From assembly GCA_016181765.1 (NCBI GenBank), contig JACOYR010000003.1, positions 1-62,150 on the forward strand: 62,150 nucleotides of DNA, given 5' to 3'. The position numbers and the translations under genes were made by a program. The notes under the pieces are model-generated. The model ran no database searches and was not told where the DNA came from. It worked only from the letters and a program-made list of their open reading frames with translations. Below, piece by piece: positions 26,933-34,431 of this stretch. Positions within the stretch are counted from its first letter, which is position 1. Every line of letters starts with the position of its first letter. This DNA comes from Parcubacteria group bacterium. Its GTDB lineage: Bacteria; Patescibacteriota; Patescibacteriia; UBA2169.

Positions 26933-27635
26933 AGAAAAACATCAGCTGATAATGGGACGGATCTTGCGGGACATGTATTCCGACACCTCCATTTCATCCC
27001 TCATTGGATTCAAAGGCGGCACCTGCGCCTACTTTTTCTACGGCCTTGCCAGATTCTCCGTTGATTTGGATTTTGATTTATTTACGAGCGACAAAGCGAC
27101 CCAACAGATAGTCTATGAGAAAATCGGCGGCATGCTCAAGGCGTACGGCGAAGTGAAAGATCAGTACATCAAACGCAACACGATATTCTTTCTGCTCTCT
27201 TACGGCGACGCCGATCACAACGTGAAAGTCGAAGTGAACGTGAGGATTTTGATGCCCGACATCAAAGAACATTACGAGATGAAAGAGTATCTCGGCATTT
27301 CCATGCTGGCCGGCAAGAAAGACTATCTTTTTGCCGGCAAACTGGCCGCTCTGACTGATCGTAGATTGCTTGCCATGCGCGACATTTACGACGTTTGGTT
27401 TTTTGCCAAAAACAATTGGGACATAAATGCCGACGTGCTCAAAGCAAGAACCGGCAAAACTATCAGAGAACACATAGCTGACTGCATTCCGGTTATCGAA
27501 AGGGTCAAAGATAGTGAAATCTTGCGCGGATGGGCTGAACTGCTGCCGGGTGACAAAGAGAAAGCCTGGATTAAAACCCATCTAAGAAAAGAGGCGGTGT
27601 TTTTGCTTAAAAACTACCAATCTGTATTAAAATAG
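26922..27635 (+). CDS. abiEii: AbiEii-family nucleotidyltransferase toxin
   Basis: A 237-residue nucleotidyltransferase. FKGGTCAYFFYGLARFS and DLDFDLF give the Gly-Ser-like loop and the metal-binding Asp pair; KVEVNVRIL supplies the third acidic residue. GKLAALTDRRLLAMRDIYDVWF matches the conserved C-terminal block. AbiEii toxins transfer nucleotides to RNA and give phage resistance by abortive infection. The last nine bases overlap the convergent signal peptidase gene. Confidence 0.9.
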   Translation: MLNKEKHQLIMGRILRDMYSDTSISSLIGFKGGTCAYFFYGLARFSVDLDFDLFTSDKATQQIVYEKIGGMLKAYGEVKDQYIKRNTIFFLLSYGDADHNVKVEVNVRILMPDIKEHYEMKEYLGISMLAGKKDYLFAGKLAALTDRRLLAMRDIYDVWFFAKNNWDINADVLKARTGKTIREHIADCIPVIERVKDSEILRGWAELLPGDKEKAWIKTHLRKEAVFLLKNYQSVLK

Positions 27636-28232
27636 CGGAGAAGTCAATACCTTGCCTTTAATGCGTTTAGCATCAATCAAGCCAAAGACCGTGCTGTCAT
27701 CAGTGCCCCCGGGCCGGTTGCCCAGGACGAGATAGGCGCCATCCGGAATGGTTCCATAGTCCCGCGCGTACAGCCTTAGCATGGCTGTCTTGTTTTCCGG
27801 AAGCAGGTATGGTTCGCCTTCGGAGTTGACGAGCGCCTCGCCATTGACCAAAACCCGGCTTCTGCCGTCCGGCTGTTCCGCAAGCCCAAGCGTGTCCCCG
27901 GGAATGGCTTTGACGAATTTGACGAGATACCCGTTATCACCGGGCTGTTTGATGACTACCATGTCTCCTGTCTTGATTGGGTCGCGCTGGTATGCGGCCG
28001 TGTCCACGCGGATGATTTGGCCTCTAAACAAAATCGGTTCCATGGAAGCGCCGGTTACCGTAAACTCCGCAATGTCCGCAGAGCGTTCTGATTCCGGCGC
28101 GCCGCCGCTCTCCTCCGAAATAATATTTCTGAAAACGAACGCCAAAACAGCAACGAACGCCAAAACTAAAACCAGCGCGGACATGATCCGGCCGGTTCGC
28201 TTGCGTATACTACTAAACACTGGCGCGCGCAT
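27627..28232 (-). CDS. lepB: Signal peptidase I
   Basis: A 201-residue membrane protease with one N-terminal helix. Ser63 in TGASMEPIL is the nucleophile and Lys105 in LVKFVKAIPGD the general base; GNRPGGTDDSTVFGLID matches the family box D/E (GDNRxxSxDSR) with changes. It removes Sec signal peptides. The start lies six bases after the fibre gene stop, so it appears co-transcribed with that secreted protein. Confidence 0.93.
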   Translation of the reverse strand: MRAPVFSSIRKRTGRIMSALVLVLAFVAVLAFVFRNIISEESGGAPESERSADIAEFTVTGASMEPILFRGQIIRVDTAAYQRDPIKTGDMVVIKQPGDNGYLVKFVKAIPGDTLGLAEQPDGRSRVLVNGEALVNSEGEPYLLPENKTAMLRLYARDYGTIPDGAYLVLGNRPGGTDDSTVFGLIDAKRIKGKVLTSPLF

Positions 28233-28238
28233 ACTGCG

Positions 28239-31200
28239 CTATGGGGCAATCCACTCAATGAGAACATAACCATTCCCGCCGCTGCCGCCGCTTCTATCAG
28301 TACCATTGTCGCCGCCGCCACCGCCACCGCCACCGCCCTTGGTGCCTGCGAAGCCGTTGGTTTCACTGTTGCCGCCGGTGCCGCCGGTGCCGCCGGGCGC
28401 TATGATAGACGCGGCGCCGCCGCCGCCGCCGCCGCCGTTAGTGCCTCTCGAGCCCCCACTGCTCCCGAACATTGTGGTAGCCCCGGATTGTCCGGCGACG
28501 TTGTAACCCCCTCCACCACCGCCACCACCCCCAATCATCTGGTTCCATGCGGTTCCATTGTACCCAAGCGAAGGAACTGCTCCGCCAGCTCCGCCGTTAC
28601 CGCCAACTGCTCCTCCAACTCCTAGCCCAATATGTCCTCCTCTGCCGCCAGTGCCGCCGCTGTCACCTCGTACTCCACCCAAACCCCCATTCACCGAAAC
28701 GCATGACCCAAAAGCCGTTATTCCTCCAGTTCCACCCGTGGTTTGATATGCTCCTATTCCTCCGGATCCGATTGTTACTGATACGTCTCCGCTGACAGTG
28801 CAGGGCCATTTTAGAACACTGGCTCCACTGCCTCCTCCTCCTCCTCCTTTTACGTTGGGGGCGTCCCCACCACCCCCGCCCCCACCACCACCGACCGCGG
28901 TTACCCACACCAAGGTCACGCCTGCCGGCCGGGTCCAGGTGCCGGAAGCGGTAAACTCCTGCGATTGCGACACAGCGCCGCCTGCCGCGGCAACCGTGGC
29001 ATCAACATACGATTTGTTGGCGGCATCTGTGCCTAAGGTCGGGGTTGATACGCCCAGGATGCGGCCGGCAACCGTGAGCTGTCCGGTTGTGCTCGCGTTC
29101 CCGAATTCGTCAACCAAAAACACGGTCGCGTTTGCGCCGTTGTTGATTTGAAAAGTCTCTGTTCCTGGACTCGTTAATTCATCAGAATCAAGCCGAATCT
29201 GGTAGCCCTTGTAGCTGTTGGCGTAAAAGTGGGGGTTCGCGGTCTGGGTTGAGGTTAGGCTTGCCCCTTGGAGCGTGAGCGCCGAGAATGTCGGGCTGTC
29301 CGTGGTGCGGAGGTTCTGGTTCATCAAATACACCTCGGTTGCGCCCTGGCCAGTATCAATAGTGGTAAAGGTCTGCTGGCTGGTCCAGGTGTTGGCATTG
29401 CCCAGGTTGAGCGCGAGCGTGTATGGGCTCACCGCGGTTCCCAAGCCGCTCCGCGTGAGTGTTGTATTGGTCGCGGCCGTGACCTCGTTGCCGATGACGC
29501 CGTCCGCTTCCGCAGCGCCAGTCGGGCAGTTGGTGCCGTCCTGGCGGCACACGTTTTGCCCCGCGACCGTGATGTTGGCGGCAGCCGCGAGCACGCCGGC
29601 GGTTGAGATGGTTACGTCGTTGGTGGTTCCGGCGCGCCTAAACAGGAGATTGTCGGTGAGGTTGTCTGTGCCCACGAACCATTTCTCGGTTCCCTGGCGC
29701 GCCACGCGCAAACCGGTCCAGTAGTTGGCTGCGTCGTTTGAATCTGTGTTGACGATTGCGGTGACGCTGTCGTCGTACACATGCACCGGATAGCCGGGCG
29801 CGCTCGCGGCGCTTATGGTAATGCGGTTTGTCGTGGTGTTGCCCGCGTTTGTGACGGTCTGCAGGGTCGGCGTGGTTCCGGCCTGGCAGTTGCTCCCATC
29901 CGCAAGGCACACGGCCTTTCCGTTGATGGTCACGCCCGCATCCCCGCCTGACTGCTTAAGAACCAGCAGGTTGTTGCTGGCTGCGCTCCAGAACCTAAGC
30001 TCGTCGGTGGCATCGTCCTGGTAGGCGGCCCAGTACGGGCTGGCGGCGGACTGAATGTCAATTTCCGCGTTGCCGGAAGCGGTCTTGACGTGGAGCTGTT
30101 TGTTGGGGGTAGTGATGCCGATGCCGACGTTGCCGGAGGTGTTCCAGATGCCTGAACCCGGAAACGCGGTGTTCGCGCTAAAGGTCTGCTGGCTGGTCCA
30201 GGTGTTGGCATTGCCCAGGTTGAGCGCGAGCGTGTATGGGCTCACCGCGGTTCCGGAGCCGCTCCGCGTGAGCGTGGCATTTGCCGCGTCCGTAACCTCG
30301 TTGCCGATGATGCCGTCCGCTTCCGCCACCGACGGCCAGCTTGATTTGCAGTCCCCCTGGATGCACAGCTGGACCGCATTGAGCGTGCCCGCGCCTTTTT
30401 TGCCGCCGGTGGCATTTCCCACTTGCCCTTCTAAAGTATAAAAAGACGGGGTGGTGACTAAATAAGCGGCATCCGGGTTATAGGGACCTCCGGCCAAACC
30501 GCCCTCGGCCCTGATGCCCTGGTCAGAGTAAACGCTTTTGCTGCCGTACGACCGAATCCAGGTGGCGTCAGACATGTACCAGCCCCCGCCATAGGTGCCG
30601 TTGTACCAGCCCGTGGCGCCATACGAGCGATGCCAGCCGGCGCCATCGTCAATCACAATCTGGCCATCAACGCTGATGCCGGCATTGGCGGCTGTGACGC
30701 CGGTTATTGTCAAACTGCCGGCAATGGTGTTGTCTCCTGCTGCGGTTGAGTGCAGCCACTTGGCTTCCAACTCACCGGAAGGAACGTACACATTGCCGCC
30801 GATGGTTGTGTTTCCGGCGAACGCCGAAGCGTCAGAGCCGGTGTTCAGAACAGTCAACAGGTTCGGCGTGGTTCCGGCTGGGCAGTTAGTGCCGTCCTGG
30901 CGGCACACGTTCTGGCCGGCCACGGTGATGTTGGTGGTAGCCGCGAGCACGCCGGAGGTTGAGATGGTCACGTCATTGGTGGTTCCGGCGCGCCTAAACA
31001 GCAGGCTCTCACTGCCGGAGTCATCTATGCCCACGAACCATTTCTCGCTCCCCTGGCGCGCCACGCGCAGGCCGCTCCACCGCTTGACGCCGTCGTCACT
31101 GTCCGTGCTGACGATTGAGGTTGAGTTGTTGTCCATGACATGGAGCGGGTACCCGGGGCCCGCAGTGCCGATGCCGACGTTGCCGTTGTCGTACACCGTG

Positions 31201-32351
31201 GAGTTGCCCAAAGACGAGGCGCCGGTCCACTTGGAGATATAGTTCGTTGAACCGGAACCTGTGATGGTACCTGCGCCCGAGCTGTCGGCCGCGCAGGCCC
31301 ACGCGCCGCCGACGCGCTTTGGAATCTCGTTGTTCGCGCAGTTCTGGCCCCACTCGGCGAACTCAATGGTCTGTCCGAAGAGCGACACGTTTGCGGAAAG
31401 CCGGGTATCGGGTATGGACCCGACAACCAGGCTCCCGCTCTGGTCAACACGGAAGATGTCAGCCGTATTTGCGCTGTTGCGGATGTTGAGCGGGCTCCAG
31501 TCGGATGCGGACACGATGCGGATGCCCTCCTGGGAGGTTTCGGGGTTAACCTGCAGTTTGGCGCCCGGGCTTATAGTGCCGATGCCCACCTCATCGCCAA
31601 TGGTAGTCAGGCGCACATTAGCGCCGTCGTCGGTCCAGCCGCCGGCCGCGCCGAGGTCCTGGCAGTTGGTGTCACCCTGTAGGCACACGTTAACGCCGTT
31701 CACCTGCAACGCGCCGCCCGCGGCAACGTTCACGACCCCGGCCTCGGAAACGCTCAAACGGACGTTTAACGACTTGTCCGTAAGCTCAATGCCGCCGCCG
31801 TGCCCCACCAGGCGCAGGGCATTATTGCTGTCTTTGACGTAGATGCCGAGTAAATCAGGATACGGAGGACCGGCGCCGGTATCATCCGGCCAGGAGACTC
31901 CTGAATTTTGATAGATAAATCTAATCCCCTGCCCTGCGGCCGATGAAAGTTCCAAAAGTGTATTGATGTTGACGATTCCCTCAAACCTGCCCGCGTAATC
32001 ATTGCCTGAAACTGCCTTGCCGTAAACAGCATTAAGCCCGGAGGTCGCAAGTCCCAATTGTTCGCCATACACTGCTGTCGTTCCCCCTGAATTTCCCTGT
32101 ATGCCAATGGTGCCGGTTCCCTGGATTGCGGTGCCGCTTGCAACGGTTGAGGTAAACCCCCCGCTTGAAACCGTGAGTCCGCCGGAGAGGGTCTGGCTTG
32201 AACCCACCGAGTACACGGGCACGTCAACATTGCCCAAGGGCGGGGCCTGGCCCGGCGGATTGAACGCGGCGCTCGCCGAAACCGCGGACACCGCGAGCCC
32301 GGCCAAAAAAACCAGCGCCAGATTCTTGATGTTTGTGTTTTTGAAACGCAT
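28239..32351 (-). CDS. Large secreted fibre-like protein with polyglycine C-terminal tip
   Basis: A 1370-residue exported protein. A Sec signal peptide ends near SAVSASA; the middle is a chain of shaft-like repeats containing phrases such as NVGIGT, GYPLHV, NLGNANTWTSQQTF and ITVAGQNVCRQDG, like trimeric phage tail fibres. The last 200 residues hold many glycine runs of six to nine residues separated by short spacers and end YVLIEWIAP, recalling polyglycine receptor-binding tips of phage fibres. No membrane anchor or sortase signal is seen at the C-terminus. Probably an adhesin for host contact; function is inference. Confidence 0.8.
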   Translation of the reverse strand: MRFKNTNIKNLALVFLAGLAVSAVSASAAFNPPGQAPPLGNVDVPVYSVGSSQTLSGGLTVSSGGFTSTVASGTAIQGTGTIGIQGNSGGTTAVYGEQLGLATSGLNAVYGKAVSGNDYAGRFEGIVNINTLLELSSAAGQGIRFIYQNSGVSWPDDTGAGPPYPDLLGIYVKDSNNALRLVGHGGGIELTDKSLNVRLSVSEAGVVNVAAGGALQVNGVNVCLQGDTNCQDLGAAGGWTDDGANVRLTTIGDEVGIGTISPGAKLQVNPETSQEGIRIVSASDWSPLNIRNSANTADIFRVDQSGSLVVGSIPDTRLSANVSLFGQTIEFAEWGQNCANNEIPKRVGGAWACAADSSGAGTITGSGSTNYISKWTGASSLGNSTVYDNGNVGIGTAGPGYPLHVMDNNSTSIVSTDSDDGVKRWSGLRVARQGSEKWFVGIDDSGSESLLFRRAGTTNDVTISTSGVLAATTNITVAGQNVCRQDGTNCPAGTTPNLLTVLNTGSDASAFAGNTTIGGNVYVPSGELEAKWLHSTAAGDNTIAGSLTITGVTAANAGISVDGQIVIDDGAGWHRSYGATGWYNGTYGGGWYMSDATWIRSYGSKSVYSDQGIRAEGGLAGGPYNPDAAYLVTTPSFYTLEGQVGNATGGKKGAGTLNAVQLCIQGDCKSSWPSVAEADGIIGNEVTDAANATLTRSGSGTAVSPYTLALNLGNANTWTSQQTFSANTAFPGSGIWNTSGNVGIGITTPNKQLHVKTASGNAEIDIQSAASPYWAAYQDDATDELRFWSAASNNLLVLKQSGGDAGVTINGKAVCLADGSNCQAGTTPTLQTVTNAGNTTTNRITISAASAPGYPVHVYDDSVTAIVNTDSNDAANYWTGLRVARQGTEKWFVGTDNLTDNLLFRRAGTTNDVTISTAGVLAAAANITVAGQNVCRQDGTNCPTGAAEADGVIGNEVTAATNTTLTRSGLGTAVSPYTLALNLGNANTWTSQQTFTTIDTGQGATEVYLMNQNLRTTDSPTFSALTLQGASLTSTQTANPHFYANSYKGYQIRLDSDELTSPGTETFQINNGANATVFLVDEFGNASTTGQLTVAGRILGVSTPTLGTDAANKSYVDATVAAAGGAVSQSQEFTASGTWTRPAGVTLVWVTAVGGGGGGGGGDAPNVKGGGGGGSGASVLKWPCTVSGDVSVTIGSGGIGAYQTTGGTGGITAFGSCVSVNGGLGGVRGDSGGTGGRGGHIGLGVGGAVGGNGGAGGAVPSLGYNGTAWNQMIGGGGGGGGGYNVAGQSGATTMFGSSGGSRGTNGGGGGGGAASIIAPGGTGGTGGNSETNGFAGTKGGGGGGGGGDNGTDRSGGSGGNGYVLIEWIAP
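28300..28440. repeat. GCC/CCG triplet-rich tracts encoding glycine runs
   Basis: Runs of CCG/CCA/GCC triplets, including a pure CCG-type run around 28413-28437, encode polyglycine in the fibre tip. Slippage here would change run length without breaking frame. Confidence 0.8.
29367..29514. repeat. Fibre gene repeat unit 1, copy A
   Basis: About 148 bases nearly identical to 30180-30327. It encodes the module ending with GNANTWTSQQTF preceded by LTRSG, TAVSPYTLALNL. Confidence 0.85.
29524..29714. repeat. Fibre gene repeat unit 2, copy A
   Basis: About 190 bases highly similar to 30881-31074. It encodes LRVARQGTEKWFVG, LLFRRAGTTNDVTIST and VAGQNVCRQDGTNCP. Confidence 0.85.
30180..30327. repeat. 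Fibre gene repeat unit 1, copy B
   Basis: Second copy of the unit at 29367-29514, with scattered substitutions at its far end. Confidence 0.85.
30881..31074. repeat. Fibre gene repeat unit 2, copy B
   Basis: Second copy of the unit at 29524-29714; both code for the VARQGxEKWFVG module. Confidence 0.85.
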
Positions 32352-32365
32352 GAAAGGTATTTTGT

Positions 32366-32377
32366 ATTATACCACAA
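32366..32377 (-). promoter_or_regulatory. Extended -10 promoter of the fibre gene
   Basis: Minus-strand TTGTGGTATAAT places TATAAT at 32366-32371. The predicted transcript begins near 32359, eight bases before the ATG, with no Shine-Dalgarno sequence. Confidence 0.65.
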
Positions 32378-32392
32378 AACGCGCGAGTGGCG

Positions 32393-33778
32393 CTACGGAC
32401 GGGTTTCGCGCAACGTGGGCAGGCCCTTGGCAATATCAGCAAGGCCCGGGGGCGGGTTGATGATGGCGCGGCCGTCAAAAATAATTTGTTCCGCGGGCTC
32501 CTGGGTCTCGTCCGCAAACAGGCGCTGGAGGCTGATTTGGCTTGCGATGAGCATGCCTTCTATGGCGAGGGGAATGTCGGTTTCGTTTGAGCCCGTGGTT
32601 CCGGTTGCAATCGTGCCCTCGCTATAGAAGACGCCGGCCAGGTTTTGAACTGATGGGGCAATAGTAATATTGCCCTTCACGATCCACGCAACCGAGGGCA
32701 GGTTGTCTATGCGCGATGATACGGATCCTGACTGGTAGAATATATCCGCGTTAATGGCCAAATTGCCGTCCACGATAATAGTGCCGCTCCCCTTTTGCGT
32801 GCCCGTTCCCTTGTTGAAAGTCAAACTGCTTGAGATGGTCAAATCACCGGTGTAGTAGTACGCCTTTCCGTTCAGCAGAATTGACGAGCCGGCGGGCAAG
32901 GCGGATTCCGGCGCGCCATAGCGGCCCGCGATCAAACCCGCCTTATCAAGCCAACCGAGGCCGCCGCGATAGTTGTTGGCGGTGTCCGGCAGGGATAAAC
33001 TGCCAAAACTCTCCGAACGGTACGGCGCGCCGCCCCCGCCGGCGCTCGGCAGGGTAACCGGGTCAATGGTTCCGTTCGCCTGGATGAGGTACGTGGCGCT
33101 GTACCTGCCTGAAGGCGGGGCAAATGACGCGCTGGCAGACCCGCCGGAATAGATATCCCCATACAGCGTCTCAAACCAGTATGCCAAAACGCTCGCCCCG
33201 CCGCCCGAAGCCACGCTGTCCCACATCACCCACCCGTCGCCCCGCTCGGGCTCGGGATCCGCGTCCAGGTTGTCTCCCCCGTTCCACGACCAGCCGGAAA
33301 ACAGGCGGTCTGACCCGATTGCAACCCCATAATCCGTACTGCTGATATCAATAGGGCCCATCACCATCCATCCGTTCGCTCCCAATGCCTCCCATTTTGC
33401 CCAGCCTTTGATGACGCCCGCGGTAGTGGTCGGGCTTCCGCCTTGGTTGCGATAGAAAGTTGATGCTATCCCGGGCACGCTCCCCCACGCCGGGTATGGG
33501 CCAACCGGAGACATGTTGAGCCAGCCTAAGTTTCCCGACCACGCGTATCCGGTTACATTCTCGGTGGGAGAGCCGGACTCAAAATCAATGTTCAAGCCAT
33601 AGTCAATGGTACCGCCGTTGTTGCAGTTGAGCGAAATCCAGCCCGTGGTGCGGGACCACACGTATCCGGAAATATTGTGAAAATTGCACGCCGCAAAAAC
33701 GTTCAGGGGAATCGCGAACGCGGCGAGCGCCATGCCGGCAATAACGTATGGAAATTTTTTGCTTTGAAAATAATGCAT
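32393..33778 (-). CDS. Secreted Trp-repeat surface protein
   Basis: A 461-residue protein with a Sec signal peptide (GMALAAFAIPLNVFA, cut before ACN). The N-terminal half holds four G-x-x-W repeats: GYVWSRTTGWISLNC, GYAWSGNLGWLNM, GWAKWEALGANGWMVMG and GWSWNGG to GDGWVMWD, a type seen in secreted CPR proteins. The C-terminal half is rich in beta strands and lists of small residues (LTISSSLTFNKGTGTQKGSG), like a beta-helix or filamentous domain. The function is unknown; a surface structural role is likely. Start at 33778 fits the promoter and excludes a promoter-derived extension to 33814. Confidence 0.75.
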   Translation of the reverse strand: MHYFQSKKFPYVIAGMALAAFAIPLNVFAACNFHNISGYVWSRTTGWISLNCNNGGTIDYGLNIDFESGSPTENVTGYAWSGNLGWLNMSPVGPYPAWGSVPGIASTFYRNQGGSPTTTAGVIKGWAKWEALGANGWMVMGPIDISSTDYGVAIGSDRLFSGWSWNGGDNLDADPEPERGDGWVMWDSVASGGGASVLAYWFETLYGDIYSGGSASASFAPPSGRYSATYLIQANGTIDPVTLPSAGGGGAPYRSESFGSLSLPDTANNYRGGLGWLDKAGLIAGRYGAPESALPAGSSILLNGKAYYYTGDLTISSSLTFNKGTGTQKGSGTIIVDGNLAINADIFYQSGSVSSRIDNLPSVAWIVKGNITIAPSVQNLAGVFYSEGTIATGTTGSNETDIPLAIEGMLIASQISLQRLFADETQEPAEQIIFDGRAIINPPPGLADIAKGLPTLRETRP

Positions 33779-33793
33779 AGCCTTCTGTTTTGT

Positions 33794-33812
33794 GGTATAC
33801 TGGCAGTATACC
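33794..33812. promoter_or_regulatory. Palindromic face-to-face divergent promoters
   Basis: GGTATACT (33794-33801) and AGTATACC (33805-33812) are perfect inverted repeats three bases apart. Each is an extended -10: TGTGGTATACT on plus (-10 at 33796-33801) for the gene at 33833, and ATGGTATACT on minus (-10 at 33805-33810) for the gene ending at 32393. The two promoters overlap head-on, so only one polymerase could bind at a time. It may also be an operator. Confidence 0.65.
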
Positions 33813-33832
33813 ATTAATCATCAACGCTTTCT

Positions 33833-34393
33833 ATGTCTTTCTTAAAGCGTACCAATGGCCAGATAACGTCCCGCGACCTGGCGATCACCGCGGGCGCGAC
33901 GCTCGCAATTGCCGCGGTTATGATTGCGGTCTTTGCAGTCCTGGGCGGACGATCCGGCCAGCAGGGTCAAGATGATCAGACTACCGAACGCATCAACCAA
34001 ATCAAACAGCAGGCAAGCTCGGAAGCGGCGCCGGGAAGCGGGGAAGCGGACGGGCCGGACGCGGGAGTTGCGTTTGAGCCGCGGGCAACCTATACCGGCA
34101 CGCTTTCAAACCGCGAACCCCAAGCCAGCATCACCTTGAGCACAGCAAGCGGCGAAGAAACCATACTGCTCTCGCGGGATACGGTTATCACGGCAAACGG
34201 GAGCGCGGTACCTGAATCCGGCCTCTCAATCGGCGACACGCTGCGCGTGGATGTTGAACGGTCGCGCGATGGGGCGCAAACCGCGCTTGCGGTTGCCATT
34301 CTCCGATCCACCTCGCCAACGGTGCCGACAAACGTAAGCATGCCAACCCTTCAGCCGGCCCCGGTCCAAACCCGGCCGGTATCGCCCTATTAA
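33833..34393 (+). CDS. Single-pass membrane protein with beta-rich exported domain
   Basis: A 186-residue protein: short cytosolic N-terminus, one helix (LAITAGATLAIAAVMIAVFAVL), a Gln/Ser/Gly linker, then a compact domain with alternating strands (RATYTGTLSNREPQASITL, TILLSRDTVITANG, IGDTLRVDVER) suggestive of an OB-like or DUF5666-like fold, and a Pro/Thr tail. Function not recognised. It precedes clpC in the same direction but clpC has its own promoter. Confidence 0.7.
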   Translation: MSFLKRTNGQITSRDLAITAGATLAIAAVMIAVFAVLGGRSGQQGQDDQTTERINQIKQQASSEAAPGSGEADGPDAGVAFEPRATYTGTLSNREPQASITLSTASGEETILLSRDTVITANGSAVPESGLSIGDTLRVDVERSRDGAQTALAVAILRSTSPTVPTNVSMPTLQPAPVQTRPVSPY

Positions 34394-34423
34394 TTGACAA
34401 CAGCGGCCGCTCTTTGGTAACGT
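34394..34423 (+). promoter_or_regulatory. Promoter of clpC
   Basis: TTGACA (34394-34399), an 18-base spacer and TAACGT (34418-34423) preceded by TTTGG make a consensus -35 with an extended -10. The predicted start near 34430 is two bases before the ATG at 34432. Confidence 0.65.
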
Positions 34424-34431
34424 TAGCGCTC

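Noticed and set aside
28239-32351. Many plus-strand open frames opposite the fibre gene
   Set aside because: They are shadows of the Gly/Thr/Ser-rich coding sequence and give Pro/Val-rich low-complexity products without start signals.
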